Assembly (NCBI GenBank): GCA_965661055.1
Contig: CBFICS010000008.1
Span: forward strand, 1 to 64,000
Source: CBFHSF01 sp965661055
Lineage (GTDB): Bacteria > Bacteroidota > Bacteroidia > Flavobacteriales > Schleiferiaceae
Direction of reading: 5' to 3'
DNA: 64,000 nt
Made by a program: the position numbers and the translations under genes. Below are positions 42,766-51,646 of this stretch, one piece after another. The notes under the pieces were generated by a model. It was given only the letters and a program-made list of their open reading frames with translations. It made no database searches and was not told the origin of the DNA. How positions within the stretch are numbered: the stretch's first letter is position 1; every line of letters begins with the position of its first letter.

Positions 42766-44052
42766 ATGAAAGCAATCATGAAATTTAAAAACATTGTAGC
42801 CGGAGTTTTTCTGTCTGCATCACTGGTGCCAGCCATGGCTCAAAATATGGATTTTCAACCTGATCTTCAATATTACCGCCAGCCAGGTTTCCAAGGATTA
42901 AATGTATTTGAAACTCCTAAGGATAACTCGGTTCCCTTTGATGGACTTAAAGTAAGAGTGGGTGGAGATTTTGCGCTACAGTTTCAAGCATTAAATCACA
43001 CTAACAAAAATAGTGCTGATACTCTCTCTGATTTAGGTTCTAATTTTAACCTTCCAACTGCAAACCTTAACCTTGATGTACAGCTTGCTGATGGAATGAG
43101 AATGCACTTAAGGACTTACTTATCTTCTCGTCACCACAACGAGGCTTGGGTAAAAGGTGGTTACTTGCAAATTGATAAGTTAGACTTTATCAGTGAAGGT
43201 TTCCTTGAAGGATTTATGGAAATGGCAACTATTAAGGTCGGTATGAACGATATCAACTATGGTGACGCTCACTTCAGACGTTCTGATAATGCCATGGCTA
43301 TTTACAATCCTTTTGTCGGTAACTACCTAATGGATGCTTTTACAACTGAAGCTTTTGGTGAATTGAACATTCAAAAGAGTGGATTTTTAGGAGTAATTGG
43401 GGTTACCAATTCAAAACTCAACCAGAGTGTGAAAAACCAAAAAGAAGACATAACTCCAACGATTTACGGTAAATTGGGTTGGGATAAGCAAATTAATGAA
43501 GATTTGCGCCTAAGATTGACAGGATCTGTTCTTTGGTCTGGAGGTCTTGGAAACGGTGGTTACCTTTATTCAGGAGACCGTGGCGGATCTAGATATTACC
43601 ACGTAATGGAAACTGATGCACAAGACAACTTTAGAAGTGGACGTTACTCTCCTGGATTTAAGAAGTTTACCTCTTTTCAAATTAACCCATTTGTTAAGTT
43701 TAAAGGGTTAGAGTTCTTTGGTGTGTTTGAAGTAGCTAGTGGAGATAAATCAGAAACTGTAACTGGTGGTTCTGTAACACAAATTGGTGCTGAAGCTCTT
43801 TACAGATTTGGTGGAAAAGATCAGTTTTATGTAGGTGGTCGTTACAATAGCGTAAGCGGAAAAGAAAGCGACAACGGTCCTGACCTTTCTATTAGCAGAA
43901 TTCAAGGTGGTTTAGGATACTTTATGACTCACAATGTGGTGATGAAATTAGAGTACGTAACTCAAGATTATTCTGGAGATCGATTTGTTGGTACTAACTT
44001 TGAAGAAGGAAACTTTAACGGACTTATGCTAGAAGCTGTTATTGGATTCTAG
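42766..44052 (+). CDS. Porin-like outer-membrane protein
   Basis: A 428-residue protein with a signal peptide (cut probably after PAMA, about residue 25) and a series of amphipathic beta strands through to the end (GLMLEAVIGF, with C-terminal Phe as outer-membrane barrels require). The motif region LRTYLSSRHHNEAWVKGGYLQID and GDAHFRRSDNA resemble OprO/OprP-like porins annotated in Bacteroidota, but I cannot assign a substrate. Pairing with a YceI protein suggests a common envelope task. The ATG at 42778 is an alternative start. Confidence 0.72.
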   Translation: MKAIMKFKNIVAGVFLSASLVPAMAQNMDFQPDLQYYRQPGFQGLNVFETPKDNSVPFDGLKVRVGGDFALQFQALNHTNKNSADTLSDLGSNFNLPTANLNLDVQLADGMRMHLRTYLSSRHHNEAWVKGGYLQIDKLDFISEGFLEGFMEMATIKVGMNDINYGDAHFRRSDNAMAIYNPFVGNYLMDAFTTEAFGELNIQKSGFLGVIGVTNSKLNQSVKNQKEDITPTIYGKLGWDKQINEDLRLRLTGSVLWSGGLGNGGYLYSGDRGGSRYYHVMETDAQDNFRSGRYSPGFKKFTSFQINPFVKFKGLEFFGVFEVASGDKSETVTGGSVTQIGAEALYRFGGKDQFYVGGRYNSVSGKESDNGPDLSISRIQGGLGYFMTHNVVMKLEYVTQDYSGDRFVGTNFEEGNFNGLMLEAVIGF

Positions 44053-44077
44053 AAAACCATAGGATATTTAAAAAAAA

Positions 44078-44112
44078 ATAAAGCCCTGGCAAATATGTCA
44101 GGGCTTTTTTAA
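44078..44112. terminator. Terminator of the YceI / porin pair
   Basis: AGCCCTG (44082-44088) pairs with CAGGGCT (44099-44105), followed by six T and preceded by a long A run. Confidence 0.82.
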
Positions 44113-44414
44113 TGAAGTAATTAATCCACCACAGTTAATTACCTCTAGGTTCTTTTCTGTGTACCTAAAAACACAAACACAAACCAAATATTTATTTTGA
44201 CAGGTTGCCTATAGGCTGGCCTATATATTTTTTGCTTATTACTTCCTTGATCGAAAAGTAAGAAATAGAACTTAGTGAATAAGGTAGAGAGGGTTTTCTA
44301 GTCTTAGAGGTTAATCCTTTGGTTTTCATATCAATAATTTTGTAGTACAAATTTTACGAAAATTATTTTATACCACAAGAGATTAATGAAAAAATTAATA
44401 TTTTTCCTACAAAA
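44113..44414. other. Non-coding stretch between the porin-like gene and the EamA gene
   Basis: About 300 bp, AT-rich, without a convincing reading frame. It contains a short palindrome (CCTATAGGCTGGCCTATA around 44208-44226) and no terminator-like hairpin for the minus-strand EamA gene. I see no tRNA, promoter or repeat that I can support. Confidence 0.5.
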
Positions 44415-45287
44415 CTACCTAATAGTTGGTATGTAAATGATGCCGATAATGATTAATCCGATTCCGATTATTTGGGAGATTGAAAGTCCCTCACCTAAAA
44501 GCCAGTAGGCCGATAGCACTGATACAGGAAGCTCTGCAGAGCTCAGTAGGGTTGCCTTTGAAAGCGGCAAAGCGGGCATTCCGTAGCTAAAAAGTAAAGG
44601 AGCGAGAACGGTTCCGCAAATTCCCAATAGAGTTCCCAATAATAGAAAATAGGGGTCAAAATTCAATTCATTATGGATAGGACTTGGTGAATACGTCCAA
44701 AAATAGGCTGCGGCAATTACCAAAAAGCCCCCTAATAACATGGTAAATGATCTTGAGATAGGAGTGTGAATCTCTTTACCAAACCCAGAAAACTTAATGG
44801 TTATTGAGTAACTAATGGCAGCAATTAATCCATAAATAAGTCCTTGAAGGTTTGCAATAATCTGAGCTCCGGCGGTTAAATAGGTCCCCACCCAAATTAG
44901 TAGTACTACCCCAAGAAGCTTACTAGAAGGTCGCTTTCTTTCCGCAATAGAGTCCCATAAAACACCCATCCATGTACTTTGCATTAGCAAGATGATTGCG
45001 GTTGAAACCGATGAACTTGTAAGTGATAAATAATAGAATATCCCTGTAAATCCTAGGGTTGTTCCTGCTAACAAAAGGGTGGCTGAGGCCCGGTTCCAGA
45101 TCAAGTTCTTGGTTAACAAAGTCATAACCAACATTATGAGTAATCCTGTACTGTATTGTACCATGGTTACTTGGTACGTTGAATAACCAAGGTCGTAACA
45201 AAGTTTGACCATGGTTGCTAAAAAGCCGTAAAAACACGCGCCTGTAAAGACAAATAAGCTAGGAATTAGTGGATGAGGATTTTTCAA
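44415..45287 (-). CDS. EamA/DMT family permease
   Basis: A 290-residue inner-membrane protein with ten predicted hydrophobic segments in two repeated halves, as in the drug/metabolite transporter superfamily (first half: ...FTGACFYGFLATMVKLCYDLGY; second half begins near residue 148 with GLIYGLIAAISYSITIK). Substrates in this family range from amino acids to nucleotide sugars and cannot be told here. Its start overlaps the end of the binding-protein gene by 29 bp, so they are co-transcribed. Confidence 0.85.
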   Translation of the reverse strand: MKNPHPLIPSLFVFTGACFYGFLATMVKLCYDLGYSTYQVTMVQYSTGLLIMLVMTLLTKNLIWNRASATLLLAGTTLGFTGIFYYLSLTSSSVSTAIILLMQSTWMGVLWDSIAERKRPSSKLLGVVLLIWVGTYLTAGAQIIANLQGLIYGLIAAISYSITIKFSGFGKEIHTPISRSFTMLLGGFLVIAAAYFWTYSPSPIHNELNFDPYFLLLGTLLGICGTVLAPLLFSYGMPALPLSKATLLSSAELPVSVLSAYWLLGEGLSISQIIGIGLIIIGIIYIPTIR

Positions 45288-46062
45288 TTTTGGCTTTTAA
45301 TAGGTTAAAATACTTCGGACTCTTTTCCATTCTACTTCCATACCATGAAAACATTTCACCATCTATAATTTTACATTTAGGTGAATAGGTAAGTTTACTC
45401 CTAAGTTCTTGAATTTCTGAATCTTTAAAAGGGAAGGGCTCTGAAGAAAAAAGCAAAATTTCCGGTTTGTTTTTATTGATAAAATCAATATCAATTTCGG
45501 GGTATCGAAGGGTAGGAGCTAAATTTTTCAATCCGATTTTGGTGAGCATATCTCCAATAAAATTACCCGTTCCTGCTACCATCCATGGTGATTTCCAAAT
45601 AAAATAAAGTGTGGTAAGTTCGCCTCCTATTGGGACTAATTGCTCAAATTGACTCTCGATTTTTTGGACGATTTCACTCGATTTTTCGCGCTTATTAGTA
45701 ATTTCTCCAAGTGATTTTATCATCATTAATGCTGAAGCATAGTCATGCACGTCTGTTGTGTAGGTTGCGAAGTGATTTCTGCACCAAAGTACATCTTCCT
45801 TTGTGTTTTCCTCAGCATTGGCAATGACTAGGTCAGGAGCTAATTCTAAAAGCTTTTCGCGGTTAATTTTTTTTGTCCCTCCCACTAAGACTTTAGATTT
45901 TCTCCACTTTTTTGGATGAATGCAGAATTTGGTTATTCCAATCACCCTGCTTTCTAATCCTAAGTCAAATAATAGTTCTGTTTGGCTGGGGACCAAACTC
46001 ACTATTTTTTGAGGTGGCTGTGTTAATTCTATTTCGTAATTCGTCGCATCAATCCATTGCAT
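45259..46062 (-). CDS. Helical-backbone metal receptor, BtuF/TroA-like, without signal peptide
   Basis: About 267 residues from the ATG at 46062 (MQWIDATNYEIELTQPPQKIVSLVPSQTELLFDLG). The fold is that of periplasmic cobalamin/metal-chelate binding proteins: VSLVPSQTELLFDLGLESRVIGITKFC, then LAPDLVIANAEENT. Unlike BtuF it has no signal peptide or lipobox from this start, so it may act in the cytosol; the ATG at 46140 gives an extension that is also not a signal. The three-cysteine/histidine-free site makes the ligand unclear. It overlaps the EamA gene. Confidence 0.72.
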   Translation of the reverse strand: MQWIDATNYEIELTQPPQKIVSLVPSQTELLFDLGLESRVIGITKFCIHPKKWRKSKVLVGGTKKINREKLLELAPDLVIANAEENTKEDVLWCRNHFATYTTDVHDYASALMMIKSLGEITNKREKSSEIVQKIESQFEQLVPIGGELTTLYFIWKSPWMVAGTGNFIGDMLTKIGLKNLAPTLRYPEIDIDFINKNKPEILLFSSEPFPFKDSEIQELRSKLTYSPKCKIIDGEMFSWYGSRMEKSPKYFNLLKAKIEKSSSTNS

Positions 46063-46160
46063 AGCGTAAAGGTAAATATCCTTTTCAAATCGCGAATATT
46101 TCCTAAAACCAATGGTTGTTTTTTTTGGGGAATCGAACAAAAAATATCACCTTTAGATTT

Positions 46161-47159
46161 ATGAAAAACACTCGGGTTGCCATCAATGGTTTTGGAAGAA
46201 TAGGTCGCTTAACTTTTAGAAAGCTGCTTCAAATGAATAACATAGAAGTGGTTGCTGTCAACGACTTAACTCCATCTAAGACACTTGCTCATTTATTAAA
46301 ATATGACAGTGTTCATGGTACGTTAACTGAATCCATTTCATCAACCGACTCGGGAATTTCTGTAGACGGGAAAGATATTTTGGTTTTCTCTGAAAAGAAC
46401 CCTGAAAACCTTCCTTGGAAAAAGTTGGAAATAGATGTTGTAATTGAGTCTACGGGAGTCTTTAGAACCAGTGAGGGGATGAAAAAACACTTGACTGCTG
46501 GTGCTAAAAAGGTATTGCTTTCTGCCCCCGCAAAAGATGAAGTAAAAACGATTGTACTCGGAATTAACGATCGTGAATTGACTCCAGAAGATAATCTGGT
46601 TTCTAACGCATCTTGTACCACCAATTGTTTGGCTCCCATGGCCATGGTATTAGATTCTGAAATAGGAATAGAGAAGGGGTTTTTAACCACGGTTCATTCT
46701 TATACGGCTGATCAAAACCTTCAAGATGCTCCCCATAGAGACCTTCGAAGAGCTAGGGCAGCGGCGTTATCAATTATTCCAACTACCACGGGTGCTGCAA
46801 AAACGCTAGAAAAAGTCTTACCTCAGTTAAAGGGCAAGTTAGATGGAAATGCCATGAGAGTGCCCACTCCAGACGGTTCGGCAACGGACTTGACCCTGAT
46901 TTTAACGAGAGAGACCTCTGTAGAGGAGGTCAATGAGCTTTTCAAGAAAGCGGCAGAGAAAAACTTAAAAGGAATATTAGAATATACTGAAGATCCTATT
47001 GTTTCTATTGATATTGTCGGAAATGGCCACAGTTGTATTTTCGATGCTTCATGTACTATGGTTAACGGTAACATGGTAAAAATTTTAGGTTGGTATGACA
47101 ACGAAATAGGATATAGTACCAGAACCGCAGAATTAGTTGAAAAATTAGCAAACCTTTAG
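46161..47159 (+). CDS. gap: Glyceraldehyde-3-phosphate dehydrogenase, classical form
   Basis: A 332-residue GAPDH from the ATG at 46161 (MKNTRVAINGFGRIGRLTFR). The catalytic cysteine is Cys152 (SCTTNC). Asn34-Asp35 after the second Rossmann strand (AVNDLT) suits NAD as cofactor, so this is the likely glycolytic enzyme. The window also codes a 484-residue GAPDH at 5982. The ATG gives a normal length; the TTG-led extension from 46116 overlaps the divergent gene's promoter and is not used. A sugar kinase gene starts 2 bp after its stop. Confidence 0.94.
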   Translation: MKNTRVAINGFGRIGRLTFRKLLQMNNIEVVAVNDLTPSKTLAHLLKYDSVHGTLTESISSTDSGISVDGKDILVFSEKNPENLPWKKLEIDVVIESTGVFRTSEGMKKHLTAGAKKVLLSAPAKDEVKTIVLGINDRELTPEDNLVSNASCTTNCLAPMAMVLDSEIGIEKGFLTTVHSYTADQNLQDAPHRDLRRARAAALSIIPTTTGAAKTLEKVLPQLKGKLDGNAMRVPTPDGSATDLTLILTRETSVEEVNELFKKAAEKNLKGILEYTEDPIVSIDIVGNGHSCIFDASCTMVNGNMVKILGWYDNEIGYSTRTAELVEKLANL

Positions 47160-47161
47160 GG

Positions 47162-48025
47162 ATGATTTTAATTGCTGAGAGTGGATCTACCAAGTGCGAT
47201 TGGGTTTTGTTAAACCCAAAAGGTGAAATAGTTTCAGAAATGAAAACCATTGGATTTAATCCGTTTCACCACAGTTCAGAAAAGGTTTCTGAAGAGCTTA
47301 GTAAAAACAGTTCATTGTCAGCCATTTCTAATGCGGTTGAAAAGGTGTTTTTTTACGGTGCTGGTTGTTCATCTAGTGAAAGGGTAGAGGTTATTCACAG
47401 CGGATTAAAACAGTTTTTTACAAAGGCCTTAATCACTGTTGACCATGATTTAATGGCCGCTGCGTATTCTACCTATAAAGGGGTTCCAGAAATTACTTGC
47501 ATACTGGGTACTGGATCAAATTCAGTGTTTTTTGATGGGTCTACCTTACGGGAGGAAGTTCCTAGTCTGGCTTTTATTCTCGGGGATGAAGGTTCGGCCT
47601 CGCACATCGGAAAATCTTTATTAACTGACTTTTTTTACAATAAAATGCCTTCTGATATTTCTGAAGCTTTTTTTAAAACCTTTGGGGTAGATAAAGAAAA
47701 AGTGCTAAACAGTGTTTATCAGAAACCCCACGCCAATGTATACCTTGCAGAATTCAGTCGGTTTGTTGGGTATTATCATGACCATGAGTATATAATCAGC
47801 CTCCTAAAAAAATGCTTCAGAAAGTTTATTGATATCCATGTATTGTGTTATCCAGAAGCCCTGAAGTCAGAAATCAATTTTGTGGGTTCTGTTGCTTCAA
47901 ACAATGAGGAAGTATTAAAAACTGTTTTGGATGAATATGGACTAAAATTAGGTAGGGTAGTAGAGAAGCCCTTAGCCTCTCTAATTGGTTACCATATTGC
48001 GTATTTGAAAATTACTGAAGTTTAA
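47162..48025 (+). CDS. BadF/BadG-type ATPase, N-acetylglucosamine kinase-like
   Basis: A 287-residue protein of the ASKHA fold. The phosphate-1 loop is LIAESGSTKCDWVLL (about 3-17), the second is CILGTGSNSVFFDG (about 116-129), and ILGDEGSASHIGK (about 139-151) matches N-acetylglucosamine kinases. It would phosphorylate an amino sugar such as GlcNAc from wall recycling. The exact sugar is inference. It is 2 bp from the GAPDH gene, so the two are one unit, and its stop overlaps the converging gmhA-like gene by 4 bp. Confidence 0.82.
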   Translation: MILIAESGSTKCDWVLLNPKGEIVSEMKTIGFNPFHHSSEKVSEELSKNSSLSAISNAVEKVFFYGAGCSSSERVEVIHSGLKQFFTKALITVDHDLMAAAYSTYKGVPEITCILGTGSNSVFFDGSTLREEVPSLAFILGDEGSASHIGKSLLTDFFYNKMPSDISEAFFKTFGVDKEKVLNSVYQKPHANVYLAEFSRFVGYYHDHEYIISLLKKCFRKFIDIHVLCYPEALKSEINFVGSVASNNEEVLKTVLDEYGLKLGRVVEKPLASLIGYHIAYLKITEV

Positions 48026-48624
48026 AGTACGCGGCTGTCGTATACCTCACCCATACTTGGGTTATCACCCATAAGCTTCTGCATCATATCTTTCTTAACC
48101 ATATTAAAAACGGCCATATGAGCATCTTCAGTGACCTCCATATCCATTACATCAATATGGACAGAAATATCAGCAATTTTTGAAATAGATCCTCCTTTAA
48201 ATCCAGTTAATGCTGCTGTCTTAGCGCCTTTGCTTTTGGCGTAATTCATCGCATTTACTACGTTTTTAGAGTTTCCTGAACCAGAAATACCAATGACCAA
48301 ATCATGGGGTTGTAAAAAATTCTTTAAAGGCTCTTCAAAAATGGCATCCCAACCAATATCATTAGCAATAGCCATCATACTCGGTAGGTTGTCATTAAGA
48401 CAAATCATCTTAAATCTTCGGTCTAAGCCAAAGCTAGCCCCTTTTAAGAAGTCACCTGCAGCATGACTTGCAGAAGCGCCAGAGCCACCGTTACCCATTG
48501 TGTAGATGTTTCCCCCATTTTGGTAGGTCTCTAAAAATGCTTCAGAAAGCTTTTCAACAGCGATTAAATCCATCCCCGAAAGGGTAGATACTAATAATTT
48601 ATGGTACTTCTCAATGTTATTCAT
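48022..48624 (-). CDS. gmhA: Sedoheptulose 7-phosphate isomerase (GmhA type)
   Basis: A 200-residue SIS-domain protein. GmhA turns sedoheptulose 7-phosphate into D-glycero-D-manno-heptose 7-phosphate. The family motifs are present: YTMGNGGSGASASHAAGDFLKG (about 41-62), IGISGSGNSKNVVNAM, and the C-terminal EDAHMAVFNMVKK with the conserved His. It is the last gene of a three-gene minus-strand unit with a heptose kinase (overlap 8 bp) and a heptose phosphatase/nucleotidyltransferase, which together cover GDP-D-glycero-alpha-D-manno-heptose synthesis. Confidence 0.9.
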   Translation of the reverse strand: MNNIEKYHKLLVSTLSGMDLIAVEKLSEAFLETYQNGGNIYTMGNGGSGASASHAAGDFLKGASFGLDRRFKMICLNDNLPSMMAIANDIGWDAIFEEPLKNFLQPHDLVIGISGSGNSKNVVNAMNYAKSKGAKTAALTGFKGGSISKIADISVHIDVMDMEVTEDAHMAVFNMVKKDMMQKLMGDNPSMGEVYDSRVL

Positions 48625-49600
48625 CTCCGTAATATATCAATTTTGAGCCGTCTTGCTCAAAGGTAAAGTCAAAATGTCTAAGATTAGACAGGGCAGAAAT
48701 CAGTTTTTGTCTTTGGTTTGAGGGACAATAAAAAAGCATAAACCCACCACCACCGGCGCCCAGTAGTTTTCCTCCTGTAGCCCCGTTATTTAATCCTGTT
48801 TGATAAATATCAGCAATGGTTTTATTGGTTATTCCTGAAGCCAATTGTTGTTTCAAAATCCAATTTTCATGGAGAATAGGCCCCATATCATCAATATTTC
48901 CTGAAACGAAAGAATCTTTTAAATCGTAAACCAAAGAAACCATTTTTTTCAAGGCCTCAAATTTTTCCGCCTGATTGGTGTTTTTCTTTTGTTCAGCTAA
49001 AATGTCTGAAGCTTTTCTTTGGTTGCCCACGTAAAACATGACCAAGTTGTCTTGCAGAGATTGGTAGGCAAGAGGGTCCATTTGAACGGGCGTCACCCTT
49101 GTGTGTCCGTTCTGTAAAAACTCAATGGTATTAAGTCCACCAAAGGCAGCTGCATATTGGTCTTGCTTACCAATGGGCTCACCTAATTCTTCAATTTCAA
49201 TTCTACAAGCCTCTCTTGCTAAAGAGTCTTTAGAATAATATTGATTTACTGCTGCCGATAGATTGTGCAACACGCCCACAGTAAAAGAAGAGCTTGATCC
49301 CATGCCTGTGCCAGACGGTACATCTGCAATAGAGCTTACTTCAATTCCTCCTTCAATATTAAAGTGATTTAATACCGTTCTAAGAATTGGGTGTTTTAGA
49401 TCAGAGACTTTTGATACCGTTTCTGTTTGGCTATATTTGGTTCTAATCTGCTCAGGATCAAAGAATTTGTGCGAAGAAATGTACATGTACTTGTTAATAC
49501 TTGTACTTAAAACAGCTCCAGTATGCTTTGAGTAAAAAGCCTCTAAGTCAGAGCCCCCGCCAACAAATGAAATTCTAAATGGTGTTTTTGTAATGATCAT
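48617..49600 (-). CDS. hddA: D-glycero-alpha-D-manno-heptose 7-phosphate kinase (HddA type, GHMP family)
   Basis: A 327-residue GHMP kinase with the ATP motif VPSGTGMGSSSSFTVG (about 94-109), the N-terminal RISFVGGGSDLEAFY and the C-terminal GATGGKLLGAGGGGFMLFY. These are the marks of HddA, which phosphorylates heptose 7-phosphate at C1 to the alpha-1,7-bisphosphate in the GDP-heptose route; fucokinase-like use is less likely because of the neighbours. It starts 3 bp after the upstream gene and overlaps gmhA by 8 bp. Confidence 0.88.
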   Translation of the reverse strand: MIITKTPFRISFVGGGSDLEAFYSKHTGAVLSTSINKYMYISSHKFFDPEQIRTKYSQTETVSKVSDLKHPILRTVLNHFNIEGGIEVSSIADVPSGTGMGSSSSFTVGVLHNLSAAVNQYYSKDSLAREACRIEIEELGEPIGKQDQYAAAFGGLNTIEFLQNGHTRVTPVQMDPLAYQSLQDNLVMFYVGNQRKASDILAEQKKNTNQAEKFEALKKMVSLVYDLKDSFVSGNIDDMGPILHENWILKQQLASGITNKTIADIYQTGLNNGATGGKLLGAGGGGFMLFYCPSNQRQKLISALSNLRHFDFTFEQDGSKLIYYGDE

Positions 49601-49603
49601 AAT

Positions 49604-51472
49604 TTATTTGATCAGGATATCAGCGAATATATGGTCTTTGTCAATGAAATCATACTCTAAATTTTTTCTAGATTCATAAAGAGCAACAATTTCTTGAGAA
49701 TTTAACCCCTTCCACTCGTAAAAATTGACAAACCTCTTTCTTCTTTCTATTTCATCAAGCCATTTAAATACTTTTAAATCAGCCAATTCTCTCCATTCTT
49801 CAACCGCTAATGCTATGACGCCTTCTACAATGATAACGTCCTCACCTCTATACTGATATTCTATTGAGGTTTTTTTGAAAGAAGGGTGAACGGCGTATCC
49901 TGGAGCAACAATGTTTTTATTTTCGTAGAAATCAGACAAGTCAGATTTTAGTTTTTCTACTTGGAAATTAGACAATACCCCTTTTTCGTTTTCTCTAGAT
50001 TCTGCGGGTAAAATCCAATGGTCTAATGAGATTTTCAAAAAGGTCTTTCCTACTTTTTCTAATTGGCTTTCAAGTCTTTTAGAAAGGGTTGATTTACCCG
50101 ACCTTGCATTTCCTCCAATGAAAATTGAAAAGGGTTTTTTGTCAATTTGAGAAACTATTTCTTCAGCGGCTTCCTTAAAGGGATCATCTAAAATGTAATT
50201 ACCGGCATCTTCAAAGTTGGCAAAGAAATAATCTGGTTGAAAAGATGCTTTTTCAAATCCTTTACCCGTTCTAACGGCTAGGGTGGTGACCCCTGCCTTG
50301 TGACCTGCAATAATATCTCTTTCTGCATCACCAATAATAAAGCTCTGTGAAAGGTCAATGTTGTATTTTTCCGCGGCTTCTAAAAGCATGCCGGGCTTCG
50401 GTTTACGACAATCGCAATCTATTTTAAACGCCTTGTTTTCTCCTGGAAATCCGCCGTCTGGATGGTGCGGACAAAAGTAAATGTCATCTACATAAGCATG
50501 TGCCTGCCCAAGGTCGGTTTCCATTTTTTTATGGATGTTGGCTAGCCCATCAAGGTCGGTTAGATTTCTAGCAATCACACTTTGGTTGGTAACCACAATA
50601 GAGAGGTAATCACTTTTATTAATCTTCTGTAATGTCTCTGCTGTATACGGATACAATTGAAAATCTTCCGGACGGTGAATCAGGTCTGTATCTAGATTAA
50701 GTACACCGTCTCTATCTAAAAATATGGCTTTCTGCTTGTGGTTTAAATTTCGTCGGGCAACCTTTCCTGATTCAATGTCCTTAGAAACATGTTCCCAACG
50801 GTCGGGGGTTCCCATATCCTTGAGGTACTCAGGAGTGCAGTAGCCAAAAAGATTTAATTCTTTAAAAAGCTTTGGAAAAATATCTTTTCCAAAATCAGCT
50901 TTTACTCCCTTTTGTAAATGATTTAAAACAACCGGTTCAAAAACGTACAATGCCGCATTAACCAAGTTTCTATAGTTTTCAAGTACGTTATGCGGTTTTG
51001 GGAAAACATTTGTGATTTTATCGTCACTATTGACTTCAACCAAATCACTGTCATACGGGTGGTCATTTGGATGAATGACTAAAGTTCCATCGCTGCTTTT
51101 CGCTTTGTGAAACTTCAATAGTCTATCAAGGGCAATATCAAAAACCACATCGCCGTATAGCACCAAAAAGGTAGAGTCAATTTGGTCTTCAAGAGCCTTT
51201 ACTCCACCTACTGTGCCTAGCGGGGTTTCCTCGTGGTAATACGATATTTTTATTCCAAAATCAGAACCATTTTTAAAATATTCAGTGATATAGTTACTTA
51301 AATGGTTGACTATCAGAATTATTTCTTCAATTCCATTTTTTACACACCATTCTACCTGGTACTCTAAAACTGGTTTTCCAGCGAGTTGAACCATAGGTTT
51401 TGGAATGTTATTTGAGATGCTTGAAATGCGGGTACCTTTTCCTCCCGCTAGTATTAAGGCTTTTTTTACCAT
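49604..51472 (-). CDS. Trifunctional GDP-heptose enzyme: nucleotidyltransferase, HAD phosphatase, P-loop kinase
   Basis: A 622-residue fusion of three domains. Residues 1-235 are a sugar-phosphate nucleotidyltransferase (LAGGKGTR at 8-15; GTVGGVKAL). Residues 245-410 are a HisB/GmhB-like HAD phosphatase: DRDG with Asp253 and Asp255, a zinc loop with Cys334, His336, Cys353 and Cys355, and GDAERDI. Residues 445-622 are a uridine-kinase-like P-loop domain (GGNARSGKST, 453-462) that is not needed in the known pathway. With HddA and GmhA downstream, domains 1 and 2 give HddC- and GmhB-like steps and complete GDP-heptose synthesis for a surface glycan. The kinase substrate is unknown. First gene of the unit. 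Confidence 0.88.
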   Translation of the reverse strand: MVKKALILAGGKGTRISSISNNIPKPMVQLAGKPVLEYQVEWCVKNGIEEIILIVNHLSNYITEYFKNGSDFGIKISYYHEETPLGTVGGVKALEDQIDSTFLVLYGDVVFDIALDRLLKFHKAKSSDGTLVIHPNDHPYDSDLVEVNSDDKITNVFPKPHNVLENYRNLVNAALYVFEPVVLNHLQKGVKADFGKDIFPKLFKELNLFGYCTPEYLKDMGTPDRWEHVSKDIESGKVARRNLNHKQKAIFLDRDGVLNLDTDLIHRPEDFQLYPYTAETLQKINKSDYLSIVVTNQSVIARNLTDLDGLANIHKKMETDLGQAHAYVDDIYFCPHHPDGGFPGENKAFKIDCDCRKPKPGMLLEAAEKYNIDLSQSFIIGDAERDIIAGHKAGVTTLAVRTGKGFEKASFQPDYFFANFEDAGNYILDDPFKEAAEEIVSQIDKKPFSIFIGGNARSGKSTLSKRLESQLEKVGKTFLKISLDHWILPAESRENEKGVLSNFQVEKLKSDLSDFYENKNIVAPGYAVHPSFKKTSIEYQYRGEDVIIVEGVIALAVEEWRELADLKVFKWLDEIERRKRFVNFYEWKGLNSQEIVALYESRKNLEYDFIDKDHIFADILIK

Positions 51473-51633
51473 GGGGCTAATATCGTAAATGTGGAATAAA
51501 GGCCATTCAACTTATTGTGAATATTTATTGAAAAAATGATTTTTATACTCTTTGAAACATCGGTATTTTGAACACATATATAGAATGGTTAATTATGCCG
51601 TTTTTAAGAATGAAAAAATCCCTCTATTAATTG

Positions 51634-51641
51634 TAAATTTG
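51634..51641 (+). promoter_or_regulatory. Possible -7 element of the MORN-like gene
   Basis: TAAATTTG matches TAnnTTTG but lies only 5 nt before the ATG at 51647, so the transcript would be nearly leaderless. No TTG box is evident. Confidence 0.35.
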
Positions 51642-51646
51642 CGCCC

